From Mesostigma viride (taxonomy: Eukaryota; Streptophyta; Mesostigmatophyceae; Mesostigmatales; Mesostigmataceae): a DNA stretch of 35,417 bases. Position numbers and translations under genes: made by a program. The stretch is from contig RPFO01000478.1 in assembly GCA_009746045.1 (NCBI GenBank), positions 1 to 35,417 of the forward strand, written 5' to 3'. Under the pieces are notes generated by a model, which was not told the origin of the DNA, did not search any database, and saw nothing but the letters and a program-made list of their open reading frames with translations. Below, in pieces: positions 28,460-35,417 of the stretch (its first letter is position 1; the number at the start of each line of letters is the position of its first letter).

Positions 28460-29570
28460 ATGTGGATGGGATGAACTGCCAGTTGAGCTTGTTACAGATG
28501 CCTTTCCACATGACATCCTGACCCCACAGCTTTTCTCTGCTCTTTAACAGCGGAAAGTACTGAATGAATTTGTCATACCCCAACAACTGGCACATTTTGT
28601 GAATTGTATACGAGTAATTCAAAAAGTTCTTTCGGTTCTTGGGACACACATCCTCAAAAGGCTTCTGAATCATTCGGAACATGTTACGCAGCTTTTCCTC
28701 TTGCTCCATTGTCATAGTAGGCGGCGTGGATCCGTGGAGGATGTGGGTGATCTGAACAGAATGCTCGAAATATTTAGAAAGTCGCAGCTTTCTGAGCACT
28801 TTGCGGACGTGCTTGACGGTGATGTCGTTCTTGTTGCTAAGCCGCATCTTCTTGAAGTCCAGGCGAATCGAGTCCAGAATGTCGTCAGGAATGCTCGATT
28901 TTTCGCGAGCATTGAATTGCGCGATGCACTCGTTGAAATGATTGATGCGCTTGTAGCAGTAGTCTGTGGTGTCGATTTGAGTGCCGTATGGCACGGACTC
29001 TACGCCCTGGTTAGTAGCCGGAGTCGCGAGACCGCATTTGCTGCACATCAAGTCGCCTCTCGAGACGTCCTCGACCATGTTGACCTTGCATTCGGGACAG
29101 AAGCCGTATAAATCATAGAGCATCACTGGAGTTGAGCAAGCGGTGATCTTAGATGGAAGGAAACTCCACTTCGACAGCGCCAGCATAAACTCGTCGTAAA
29201 GATAGCCCTTGTCTCGAGTCACCAAATCCCCGTTGTCCGATACAGGTGGACGGTACTTCAGACGCTCGCTGACCAGCCCTTTCTCGACTGCCTCAGAGAA
29301 GGGGAGCGTCGTCTCTTTGTTCTGTTGTTTGATCGTCGCCCACTCGTTTTCGAGGAATGTGACCTCGACGAGCTCGCCGTGCTTTGTTTTGGTCCAGACG
29401 CTCGACTTGGAAGACACCGGTTTTCTGCGCTGAACAGAGTGACAGTACCGCATGTACACTGGGATCACGTCTAGAATAAAGTCGTTCCGGAACTTGCCGT
29501 GGGTTTCTTCGTTATCATCGAACCACTTCATGCACTCCTTGTACTTGGCCTCGACTGTGGTCTTGTCCAT
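28434..29570 (-). CDS. VLTF3: VLTF3-like viral late transcription factor (378 aa)
   Basis: Intact frame from ATG (A at 29570). A zinc ribbon is formed by C158, C161, C176 and C179 (FCPECKVNM ... LMCSKCGLA), preceded by TACSTPVMLYDLYG. The C-terminal half has the conserved pattern of the A2L/VLTF3 family of NCLDVs (TVKHVRKVLRKLRLSKYFEH, FLNYSYTIHKMCQLLG, FIQYFPLLKSREKL). The family activates late gene transcription with viral RNA polymerase. Length matches the family, and it is one of the genes least affected by frame breaks. Confidence 0.93.
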   Translation of the reverse strand: MDKTTVEAKYKECMKWFDDNEETHGKFRNDFILDVIPVYMRYCHSVQRRKPVSSKSSVWTKTKHGELVEVTFLENEWATIKQQNKETTLPFSEAVEKGLVSERLKYRPPVSDNGDLVTRDKGYLYDEFMLALSKWSFLPSKITACSTPVMLYDLYGFCPECKVNMVEDVSRGDLMCSKCGLATPATNQGVESVPYGTQIDTTDYCYKRINHFNECIAQFNAREKSSIPDDILDSIRLDFKKMRLSNKNDITVKHVRKVLRKLRLSKYFEHSVQITHILHGSTPPTMTMEQEEKLRNMFRMIQKPFEDVCPKNRKNFLNYSYTIHKMCQLLGYDKFIQYFPLLKSREKLWGQDVMWKGICNKLNWQFIPSTFIPPGSHP

Positions 29571-29655
29571 AGTGTTGACGTAGTTTTACTCCGTTCGTTC
29601 AACAGGCGAGAAAAAAAAGGTCGAGCATCAGTATCAACAAACTTTCCTACACAAC

Positions 29656-30111
29656 ATGCCTGCCAAGACTTCCGATAAAGCTTCCAAGGCCGAGCCGTCT
29701 AAGGCCGAGCCGTCTAAGGCCGAGCCGTCCAAGGCCGAGCCGTCTAAGACCGAGCCGCCAAAGGCCGAGTTGACAAAGGCCGAGTTGCCAAAGACCGAGC
29801 CGCAAAAGACCGAGGTGGTCGTATCGGACCCGGATCCGCCCAAGACTGACGCAGATGTCAATATGGAGGACTCGGGCGGTGACTCGGACGACAGTGGGAA
29901 GAAGAGGAAGCGTGCTCCTATTATGAGCACGTCGATTCCGGATATGTCTGTCGGAGACGTTCGCAAGACGTTAAACGAGCTACGGAAGCTGGGAGCGAGC
30001 GCCACAGTAGATCACAAACTCCACAACGGATGGACCGCCGGCGATTTCTGTCTGAAGTATGTCCTCGGGAGCTACACCCCGCAAGTGAAGAAGTCAGACC
30101 ACTCGGATTAA
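29656..30111 (+). CDS. Protein with nine 5-residue K-x-E-x-x repeats (151 aa)
   Basis: Residues about 11-55 are nine copies of a pentapeptide based on KAEPS, drifting to KTEPP, KAELT and KTEPQ. An acidic stretch (DVNMEDSGGDSDDSG), a nuclear-signal-like KKRKR and an ordered C-terminal ~65 residues follow (DMSVGDVRKTLNELRKLG ... YVLGSYTPQVK). The extended repeat with a small folded end suggests a DNA- or core-associated protein. Family not recognised. Divergent from VLTF3 with an 85-base gap. Confidence 0.65.
   Translation: MPAKTSDKASKAEPSKAEPSKAEPSKAEPSKTEPPKAELTKAELPKTEPQKTEVVVSDPDPPKTDADVNMEDSGGDSDDSGKKRKRAPIMSTSIPDMSVGDVRKTLNELRKLGASATVDHKLHNGWTAGDFCLKYVLGSYTPQVKKSDHSD
29686..29820 (+). 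repeat. Nine tandem 15-bp units (AAGGCCGAGCCGTCT type)
   Basis: The first four units are identical or differ at one base; later units diverge and the last is degenerate. In frame within the gene at 29656, so copy-number change alters the protein without breaking it. Confidence 0.85.
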
Positions 30112-30268
30112 AAAATCGTTTGCGTATGGTAACGAACCATGCCAAACTCGTAACGAGAATTCTGACTTCGTCGATAGTAACGAACTCAGAGGACGTGAAA
30201 CAAAAATCCTGCGTCCGACACTCTTTCGGCAGCTCTTTCAATATCAGACGCAAGACCCCTTGAGCAAA

Positions 30269-30601
30269 ATGTGGATATGGCAGACAAGCGTGACAAAGAA
30301 CGTCAATTATGTCGCCCTTCTCGCAATGTCCGGCATCATATACGCGACGGCAAGAATGACGTCATCAGGAACTGATAAAAAACGAAATTGGACGGGAATT
30401 GCGGCCCAGATCATTGGTGCAGCCATCTGGAGCGCTCTTACGTTTCAAACCTATAAATATCTCGGGAAAGATTCATTGTTCCGAGTGGTCCCTTTTTATT
30501 CCGTCATGGGAATAGCAGTAGCTGTTCTTGTTTCATTGCCATTTTGTTTCGCCCACTGGAAACTTGGGCAGCAGAATCATACACAGCCATTCAAGGCATA
30601 G
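30269..30601 (+). CDS. Multi-pass membrane protein (110 aa)
   Basis: Start set at ATG 30269 rather than the in-frame TTG at 30260. Three hydrophobic segments are visible, at about residues 12-28, 43-58 and 72-93 (VVPFYSVMGIAVAVLVSLPF). Short basic loops lie between them. Probably an inner-membrane or host-membrane protein of the virus; not recognised. The 157 bases before it hold only a weak 45-residue frame. Confidence 0.6.
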   Translation: MWIWQTSVTKNVNYVALLAMSGIIYATARMTSSGTDKKRNWTGIAAQIIGAAIWSALTFQTYKYLGKDSLFRVVPFYSVMGIAVAVLVSLPFCFAHWKLGQQNHTQPFKA

Positions 30602-30639
30602 AGCCTGTGGACAGAAGCGTCCGATTCAACGAATCATGA

Positions 30640-31248
30640 CTACCGTAAACACATCTTAATAAATGGAATGAAATACATGCAATCATCCCTGGGATAATGT
30701 GAAGAAATCACGACTTTTCCGTTTTGTATCTCTATAATTCTAAGTACCATTCCGGACAAACCAGTCCAATTGATCAAGTCCCGAAATGGCATCTGTCGGA
30801 CTTCGATGTGAGTTTCATGGCTTATAGAAACCTGTGGTGTTTCTTCTTCTTGAATAGACATGACAAAGTCTTCAAGTTTTGTTTTCAAGAAAGACTCGAC
30901 TTTGTCGTCGTCGATCGCCCATTCGTTAAGACGCCCCGTTTTCTCATCATCTTGCGCAATCTTTTCCATGAGAAGCGCCATTTTCTCATCGTTGAAGCCA
31001 AGAACGTGTGTCATGGGCCGCATAACGTTAGTTTTTCGATCGCGTTCAATGTCGCAAACCGCCAGAAGAGATTGGAACGGGTGGTTTTTATTCACGATAT
31101 ACACGTCGCGATCCCACGGACTCTGGTTTCCGGCCAAAACTCTCGGTCGTGGACGCGGCCTTGGTCGAGGAACAGGAACAGGCAGCGGGATTGGTATTGG
31201 GATAGGGACAGGAGCCGGGCGAGGCAAAAAACTTGTGAAGGCGCGCAT
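30640..31248 (-). CDS. Proline-rich N-terminal domain protein (202 aa)
   Basis: The first ~36 residues alternate P with V/I/L, then P with R (PIPIPIPLPVPVPRPRPRPR), an extended surface arm. A soluble domain of about 165 residues follows, with VLGFNDEKMALLMEKIAQDD and LRIIEIQNGKVVISSHY segments. No family recognised. The P-rich tract matches short GGAACAGG/GGTATTGG-like DNA repeats, so it can expand or shrink by slippage. Upstream on its strand is an AT-rich TATTATTATAAC stretch. Confidence 0.65.
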   Translation of the reverse strand: MRAFTSFLPRPAPVPIPIPIPLPVPVPRPRPRPRPRVLAGNQSPWDRDVYIVNKNHPFQSLLAVCDIERDRKTNVMRPMTHVLGFNDEKMALLMEKIAQDDEKTGRLNEWAIDDDKVESFLKTKLEDFVMSIQEEETPQVSISHETHIEVRQMPFRDLINWTGLSGMVLRIIEIQNGKVVISSHYPRDDCMYFIPFIKMCLR

Positions 31249-31322
31249 TTGTGTTATAATAATACAAAATAAAGGTTCGTCACCACCACTTGACTGTTTT
31301 TCACAGATACCTTCACACGGAG

Positions 31323-32266
31323 ATGAAAATAAGTATCAGGCGGCCGAACCTTTCAACGTTATTTTGCGCAGAACATATTCAAAGGCTCTGTCGCAAACCG
31401 AAACCCGCGATTCCAACCGTCTCGAGTTTTTGCGACAAATGGGTTTGTTTAGGACATGTCGAAATGTTCAAACGACCCAAAGTGATTCGGGTGAACGATT
31501 CCGACTTGTTTGTATACAGATCTTCCAGCGATAAGATCGCAACGTGCTTGGACCGGTGTCCGCATAGAGGTTTTAGGCTATCTTGTGGAGGAGAGTAAGA
31601 GAAGACGGAGTTGTGTGCGCTTACCACGGAAAACATGTTCGTCCAGGAGATGGTTTTTTCGACACGCGAGTATCAGAAAACCTTGTTTGGTGCAAACTCG
31701 AGCATGGCCAAGAATTCGTGACCTCACCCCCCTCCACACGACTAGGTTCGTATGCGGATTTTAAAACGGTTTCTTTCTCGATGAGAGTTCGGGGATCTCC
31801 ACAAGTCATTCTCGAAAGTCTACTCGACAATCAGAACGCCGCGAACATTACACACGAATCGGTATTTCGTTCTTCTTCAAGTTATGTTCACGATGCGTTG
31901 GAAGCTGTCGTCAAGCAAGAAGTCGTGGTCCCTTATACTACTGTTCTTCACGTTTATCCGATCCGCGCAAGTGATTGCGATCGCTTGCCCGTAATGTCGC
32001 TTCTAGCCAGCGTCACGCCCGAGACCGAATGCGGAAAAAATCGCGTCACTGTTCTCGCGAGCTATCGGATATCGAAAAGCGCCATTTCACGCCTTAAGTT
32101 ATTTATGTTTAGTTGTCGATGGCTCCGACAAGCACTCCGGGCAAGAAATATTGACAATTCTAGAAACATGGTCGATCATTTGGACGAAAAAGACGCCTTG
32201 ATCAGAGCATATCGCGAAAAAATTGGATTCGCATACAACATGAGAGGAAGAAGTCGATCATATTAA
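31323..32266 (+). CDS. Rieske [2Fe-2S] domain protein (~314 aa), one frameshift
   Basis: The Rieske ligands are C79-x-H81 (LDRCPHRGF) and C99-x2-H102 (VVCAYHGKHV), spaced by 17 residues as in the family, with KWVCLGHVEMF preceding. The first frame ends at 31596-31598 in LSCGGE; one missing base near 31588 joins it to the second frame at VREDGVVCAYHG. The arrangement, an N-terminal Rieske then about 200 residues, is that of Rieske oxygenases of the PaO/vanillate-demethylase type. I could not identify the mononuclear iron triad (D/E-x2-H-x3-4-H) in the C-terminal part, so an oxygenase activity is unproven. Electron transfer or redox sensing is equally possible. Confidence 0.8.
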
Positions 32267-32314
32267 ATATATTTACAACGACTTAAAAAATCCCGGGAGC
32301 CGCCGCGCCGTTGG

Positions 32315-32924
32315 ATGACGTTTGTAACCGGCTTTCGGTGATACTTTTGTCATCAAGTTTGCACGCGCCGTGGTAGAGTCGCCTCGACTACCATGGCCTC
32401 CAGCACTGCCTGGCCCTCGTGGGCGTCTCTACCGAACAATTCAAGGAGGTTTTCGCGCAAGGAAACTCGTTTCGAAACAACAGTTCGACGGAAAACTTCC
32501 CCTGCCCTCTAAAGACGATGTCGAGGCAGACCAGGTGCGAATTCTGCGGGATCTGACTGCAAAAAGTGCGGGGCAGATCGTTCCGTTATACCCGAGAAAG
32601 TCGTCAGCGGGAGGCGTTTGTTTCATCTGCTCAACTTCTTGCGGTTCATTCTCGAGAAATGGACGACCAAATTCCCTCTTCGTTCGTCGATTTCGTCCAC
32701 CAATCCGGAGGGAACGATACTGAAGGTCGAAAAGACGTGCGTACGCCTGCCCGTGGTCTTGGCGAATCTCGCTCGGCGGTCTCGTGCCCCGTTGGGGAGC
32801 GGAAAAGCGTAGCGCGCTCGTGAACGAATGGTTCAAGTCTCACAGGATTTCCATCACCGTCTCTGTCGAGGAAATCGTCATCGACAACGCTCCTGTCGAG
32901 AGACTGCCGTATTCAGGGAAATGA
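32315..32924 (+). CDS. Zinc-ribbon protein (~201 aa), four apparent extra bases
   Basis: Following the best frame at each point gives MTFVTGFR, VIKFARAVVE, LDYHGLQHCLALVG, then CEFCG and DCKKCGADRS (two C-x2-C pairs about nine residues apart), LFHLLNFLRFILEKWTTKF and ISITVSVEEIVIDNAPVE. Shifts fall near 32339, 32378-32385, 32541 (GGG) and 32794-32797 (GGGG), each an extra base. Removing four bases gives 202 codons. The two CxxC pairs suggest a small zinc-binding fold of transcription-factor type; the family is not named. The next ATG overlaps its TGA as ATGA. Confidence 0.4.
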
Positions 32925-33230
32925 CGAGACGAGACGCTTTTCTTCGTTTCGAATTCAGAGACTCGAGGACGTCTGGGCAATACAACGAGGCATTTCGCGA
33001 CTACGAGAAAGATCACCGCGCAAGAGAGCAGTTTCAGAAACTCTGCGAGGATTCAAACCACGCCATGCGGCGTCTACCAGTCGCTAGGCACGAGCTGGAT
33101 GTCGTTTCAACAGTCCCTCGCAACCCAGAGTGTGTCAGGAGTCTCGAGACCATCTCTATTCCTCGCTTTTGAGTACGATCCTAGAATGGTATTTCTTCAA
33201 AAATGCTGGGCGTTGTTGAGAAATTTGTAA
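32921..33230 (+). CDS. Small helical protein (~102 aa), one frameshift
   Basis: Begins MTRRDAFLRFEFRD with strongly charged helices (EAFRDYEKDHRAREQFQKL). Near 33065 the natural-looking frame moves by one base to GVYQSLGTSWMSFQQ and ends KCWALLRNL. The ATGA overlap with the gene before it supports the start. It could instead be the C-terminal part of that gene. Not recognised. Confidence 0.35.
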
Positions 33231-33237
33231 ATAATTA

Positions 33238-33267
33238 AATGATTATTTTCATTAATAAATATCATTT
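33238..33267. terminator. AT-rich hairpin between convergent genes
   Basis: AAATGAT (33238-33244) and ATCATTT (33261-33267) form a perfect 7-bp stem around an AT-only loop, directly between two converging genes. Hairpins mark transcript ends in some giant viruses; that role is inferred. Confidence 0.35.
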
Positions 33268-33270
33268 ACA

Positions 33271-34284
33271 TCAATCAAGACACATCTCAGACTTGCTGAT
33301 CTCGTCTAGGTTGGCCTGGAAAATGGCATCCAAATCGAGTTGAAAATCGTCCATGCTACTTCCGCGGGGCGTGAGCCTAGAACCCCCAACAGCATTTTCT
33401 TGATAAGTAGGCTCACTTCTTCCTTTGTCGCGGAAGCGGTCTCGTCTTGCGTGTTTCGAGAAAGAAAATGAAGAACGCGTTCGCTGAGGCCACATAGTCC
33501 ATGCATGCCTGATTTCCAATTCTCGCTTCTTGATTCGAGTTCCGCTCGAAACAGTTCAGAATGTGAAGCCAACAGAGAGCGAACCTCCTCGCTTGCGTTG
33601 GAAACCGCCTGGGACGTGTCTTTGATGGTGCCGCCATGGCTGCGTATCTCGACTCTGCGTTCAAAATCTCTTGACCGAGCGGTCTTGCGCGTTCTCGAGT
33701 TGTCGAGAAAAGCACCGAGTTCAGCGAGCCACCTTGACGGTCGAAAATACCGGAAGAGACGCTCTCGGCCTCTCTGAGAGCCGCAAACTCCGGCAAGACA
33801 ACGCTGATAAGCGGCCACAATAAAGCAGGAGCGATCCAGCACGCGTCGGTGTCCTTGCAAAAAGGTGGGAGCTTTTGTGAACGCCTCGATGGACTCTGCG
33901 AACGTTTTGATATGTTTTAGCTCTGAAAAAGCCTGGAACGTCTCGAAGGCGTTGTCAAACCGCAAAGACTCCGCACGACGTCGATTCCTTGAATGAGCGT
34001 CGAAGGGAAATGCACGCGTATAAGATTTGGACCTTTCAGTGGGACGTGCGGTTTAAAATTGTAGCACTCTCAGCCCCTTCCCGATAGTAAAATCATGGCG
34101 AAGGAGGCAGTGTACGTCCGCCATCGTCTCGTCACCGGGTAGTTTTGAAACGCGAGAGATATTATATGCCTTTCTGGAATCGTAACCGACGCGAAACGAT
34201 AAGGCGCCGCGCCAGATATTTTCGACATCAAAACAGGATAAATAGACAGCGCTACCCGGCGTTTCTGTTCTCGACACTCGCCAT
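33271..34284 (-). CDS. Hypothetical protein (~337 aa), about six frameshifts
   Basis: Piecing natural-looking frames gives an N-terminus MASVENRNAG, then CFDVENIWRGALSFRVGYD, KGPNLIRVHFPSTLIQG, FETFQAFSELKHIKTFAES, VVLPEFAALREAESVSSG, SNASEEVRSLLASHSELF and the end MDDFQLDLDAIFQANLDE. Each join is a single-base shift with mixed direction. The C-terminal half is alpha-helical with charged heptads. The existence of one gene is supported by continuity of composition on one strand, but exact frames are uncertain. Its ATG overlaps the divergent gene's ATG in CCATGG. No family recognised. Confidence 0.4.
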
Positions 34285-34854
34285 GGAGACCGTCTTTGTC
34301 GACAACGAGAGAGGTCTCATAAGCATATTAGACGTTCTCTTTCACGATAAAAGTCGACCGCGTGGAAGACCTCGTTCGTCATTTTCATCGTGTTTTCAAA
34401 GTGCGAGCGAGTTGTGCGAAACGGGCGCGAAGATCTTCTTGCGGAGCTGGACTTTGTGACCGCTTGCTTACATTCGAGCCTTATCGTGGGCTTCCAGAGC
34501 AAGCGCCCGCCTTTCATGTGCTCGTTACGTCTCAAATCGTCTCGGAGCGCATCCGAAACTCGTTTACGCCGTCTTCGATATCGATGCGAGCGACGAACCA
34601 CACCATGGTGCTTACTCCGACCTTCTAATAACCCCTCTTCCGGAGGGCATGATGGAGCGGACAGGAACACGAAAGATCAGTTCAGCGACACGAATCTCGT
34701 CGCGGGCTGAACGCTACTTGATGCGATTTCGCCGAAAGTTCACATCCCTGACGAGGCATGGAACGATTTTTCCAACGCAGTTGAAGGTGATGGCGGGCGT
34801 GACCAAGAACCCGTGAAGCCAGCCAAGGACTGGAGCCGCGATGGAGGCTCGTGA
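34283..34854 (+). CDS. Hypothetical protein (~190 aa), several frameshifts
   Basis: Natural-looking segments in order are METVFVDNERGLISILDVLF, EDLVRHFHRVFK, NGREDLLAELDFVTACLHSS, VYAVFDIDASDEPHHGAYSD, LLITPLPEGMMERTG and the end VHIPDEAWNDFSNAVEG ... DWSRDGGS. At least four single-base shifts are needed in 570 bases. The next gene starts 14 bases before its stop. No domain recognised. Confidence 0.35.
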
Positions 34855-35054
34855 ACTGTGTTATGCGTCCGCGGCTAATTCTTTTCGTCTTTTTGGCGAG
34901 AAGGCGCATTACTCGCTTATTTTTCACACCGTCGTGGCATCAATTTGATCGCGTGAAGCATTACAACGTTCACGCGGCCCCAGAGACGAAGCGGCATGAC
35001 ATCGATTGGTGCGCTGCCGTTGATGACCGGGCCCACTTCATCGTCACGGCATGA
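34841..35054 (+). CDS. Small hypothetical protein (~70 aa), one frameshift
   Basis: Starts MEARELCYASAANSFRLFGE at ATG 34841. The frame shifts near 34945 and continues FDRVKHYNVHAAPETKRHD to DDRAHFIVTA. Overlaps both neighbours (14 bases upstream; ATGA with the gene at 35051). Not recognised. Confidence 0.35.
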
Positions 35055-35417
35055 CGAAAGAAGAGTTTCGCAAATTGCATCCACAGCTCGCCTCCGACGA
35101 GCCAGTGAAGTACGCGTACAATGGGACTACGTGCGACCTGCACGACTACGTCCTCAGAGTCCTCTTCGCCCTTCAAGATCATTGCCGTCCCAGCGAAATC
35201 GACCACGCCGTGTTGTGGGCTCATGAGCAGTGGTCAGTCACGCCCGCCGATTCGGCTGCAGGCTTCTCTGCAGACACCCGAGAACGCGATCTCAGATCGA
35301 GTACGTGAAGAGGCTCGAGGAGGCCAGCCGGCTCAGGCATTTGTATTGGAGCGGGATCAGCAAGGTCGATGCGGCCGAAGAAATGGAAGATGACATTTAC
35401 GAACAGAGTGGACTGAC
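35051..35417 (+). CDS. Hypothetical protein, 3' end beyond the window, frameshifted
   Basis: Starts MTKEEFRKLHPQLASDEPVK and reads on through YVLRVLFALQDHCRPSEIDH. Near 35265-35293 the frame changes and QIEYVKRLEEASRLRHLYWS continues to the window edge. Strongly charged, likely helical. Truncated by the window, so family and length cannot be judged. Confidence 0.4.

Noticed and set aside
30126-30263. 45-residue frame before the membrane gene at 30269
   Set aside because: Short, basic, no motif; the reverse strand in the same place is equally open, so neither can be preferred.
30860-31534. 224-residue plus-strand frame opposite the proline-rich gene
   Set aside because: Low-complexity GTGTGSGIGIG-type stretch is the mirror of the P-rich tract, and the frame runs through the Rieske gene in the wrong phase.
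1261-31600. Programmed -1 ribosomal frameshifting in many genes
   Set aside because: The break sites do not share a slippery heptamer, they lie in ordinary capsid and clamp genes that are not known to use it, and homopolymer errors explain them more simply.
1-35417. tRNA genes, CRISPR arrays or long inverted terminal repeats
   Set aside because: No cloverleaf, no spaced direct repeats and no repeat between the window ends were seen by reading; a covariance-model search was not possible.

Overview
The window is a gene-dense stretch of a large eukaryotic DNA virus of the nucleocytoplasmic (NCLDV, Nucleocytoviricota) type. This rests on hallmark genes read directly: an A32-like packaging ATPase, four double-jelly-roll major capsid protein (MCP) paralogues, a PCNA-like sliding clamp and a VLTF3-like late transcription factor with its zinc ribbon. 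No tRNA, rRNA or CRISPR array was seen. Family and host cannot be fixed from the sequence; an alga or other protist host is a guess from gene content.

Layout. 1-7.8 kb: small virion-type and unknown genes, with one very long DDE transposase-like gene (1.26-4.83 kb). 7.8-14.1 kb: an acidic protein, a tandem pair of long paralogues (8.4-11.2 kb), membrane and unknown proteins, and a JAMM-like protein. 14.1-16.7 kb: the packaging ATPase, cut by a 1.7-kb TTAA-flanked element with piggyBac-like ends. 16.8-24.8 kb: the capsid block, three MCPs on the minus strand and one on the plus strand; the second MCP carries about 400 extra residues resembling two LamG/concanavalin-like folds. 24.8-27.0 kb: a protein with three tandem ~64-residue repeats and a LysM protein. 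27.0-30.6 kb: replication and late-transcription genes (PCNA, VLTF3) and small proteins. 30.6-35.4 kb: a Rieske [2Fe-2S] protein, a zinc-ribbon protein and tightly overlapping unknown genes whose frames are badly broken.

Many genes are broken by +1/-1 shifts and, with few exceptions, nothing else. Up to ~32.3 kb nearly all look like one missing base, many at short homopolymers; after ~32.3 kb extra bases dominate. This looks like uncorrected read errors, but decay of an endogenous viral copy is a live alternative, and the transposon in the packaging ATPase would fit it. Frameshifted genes are given as one feature each, with the break described. Several genes overlap by ATGA, TAATG or CTAG junctions, and many start codons have a TATAT-like box 8-25 bases upstream.
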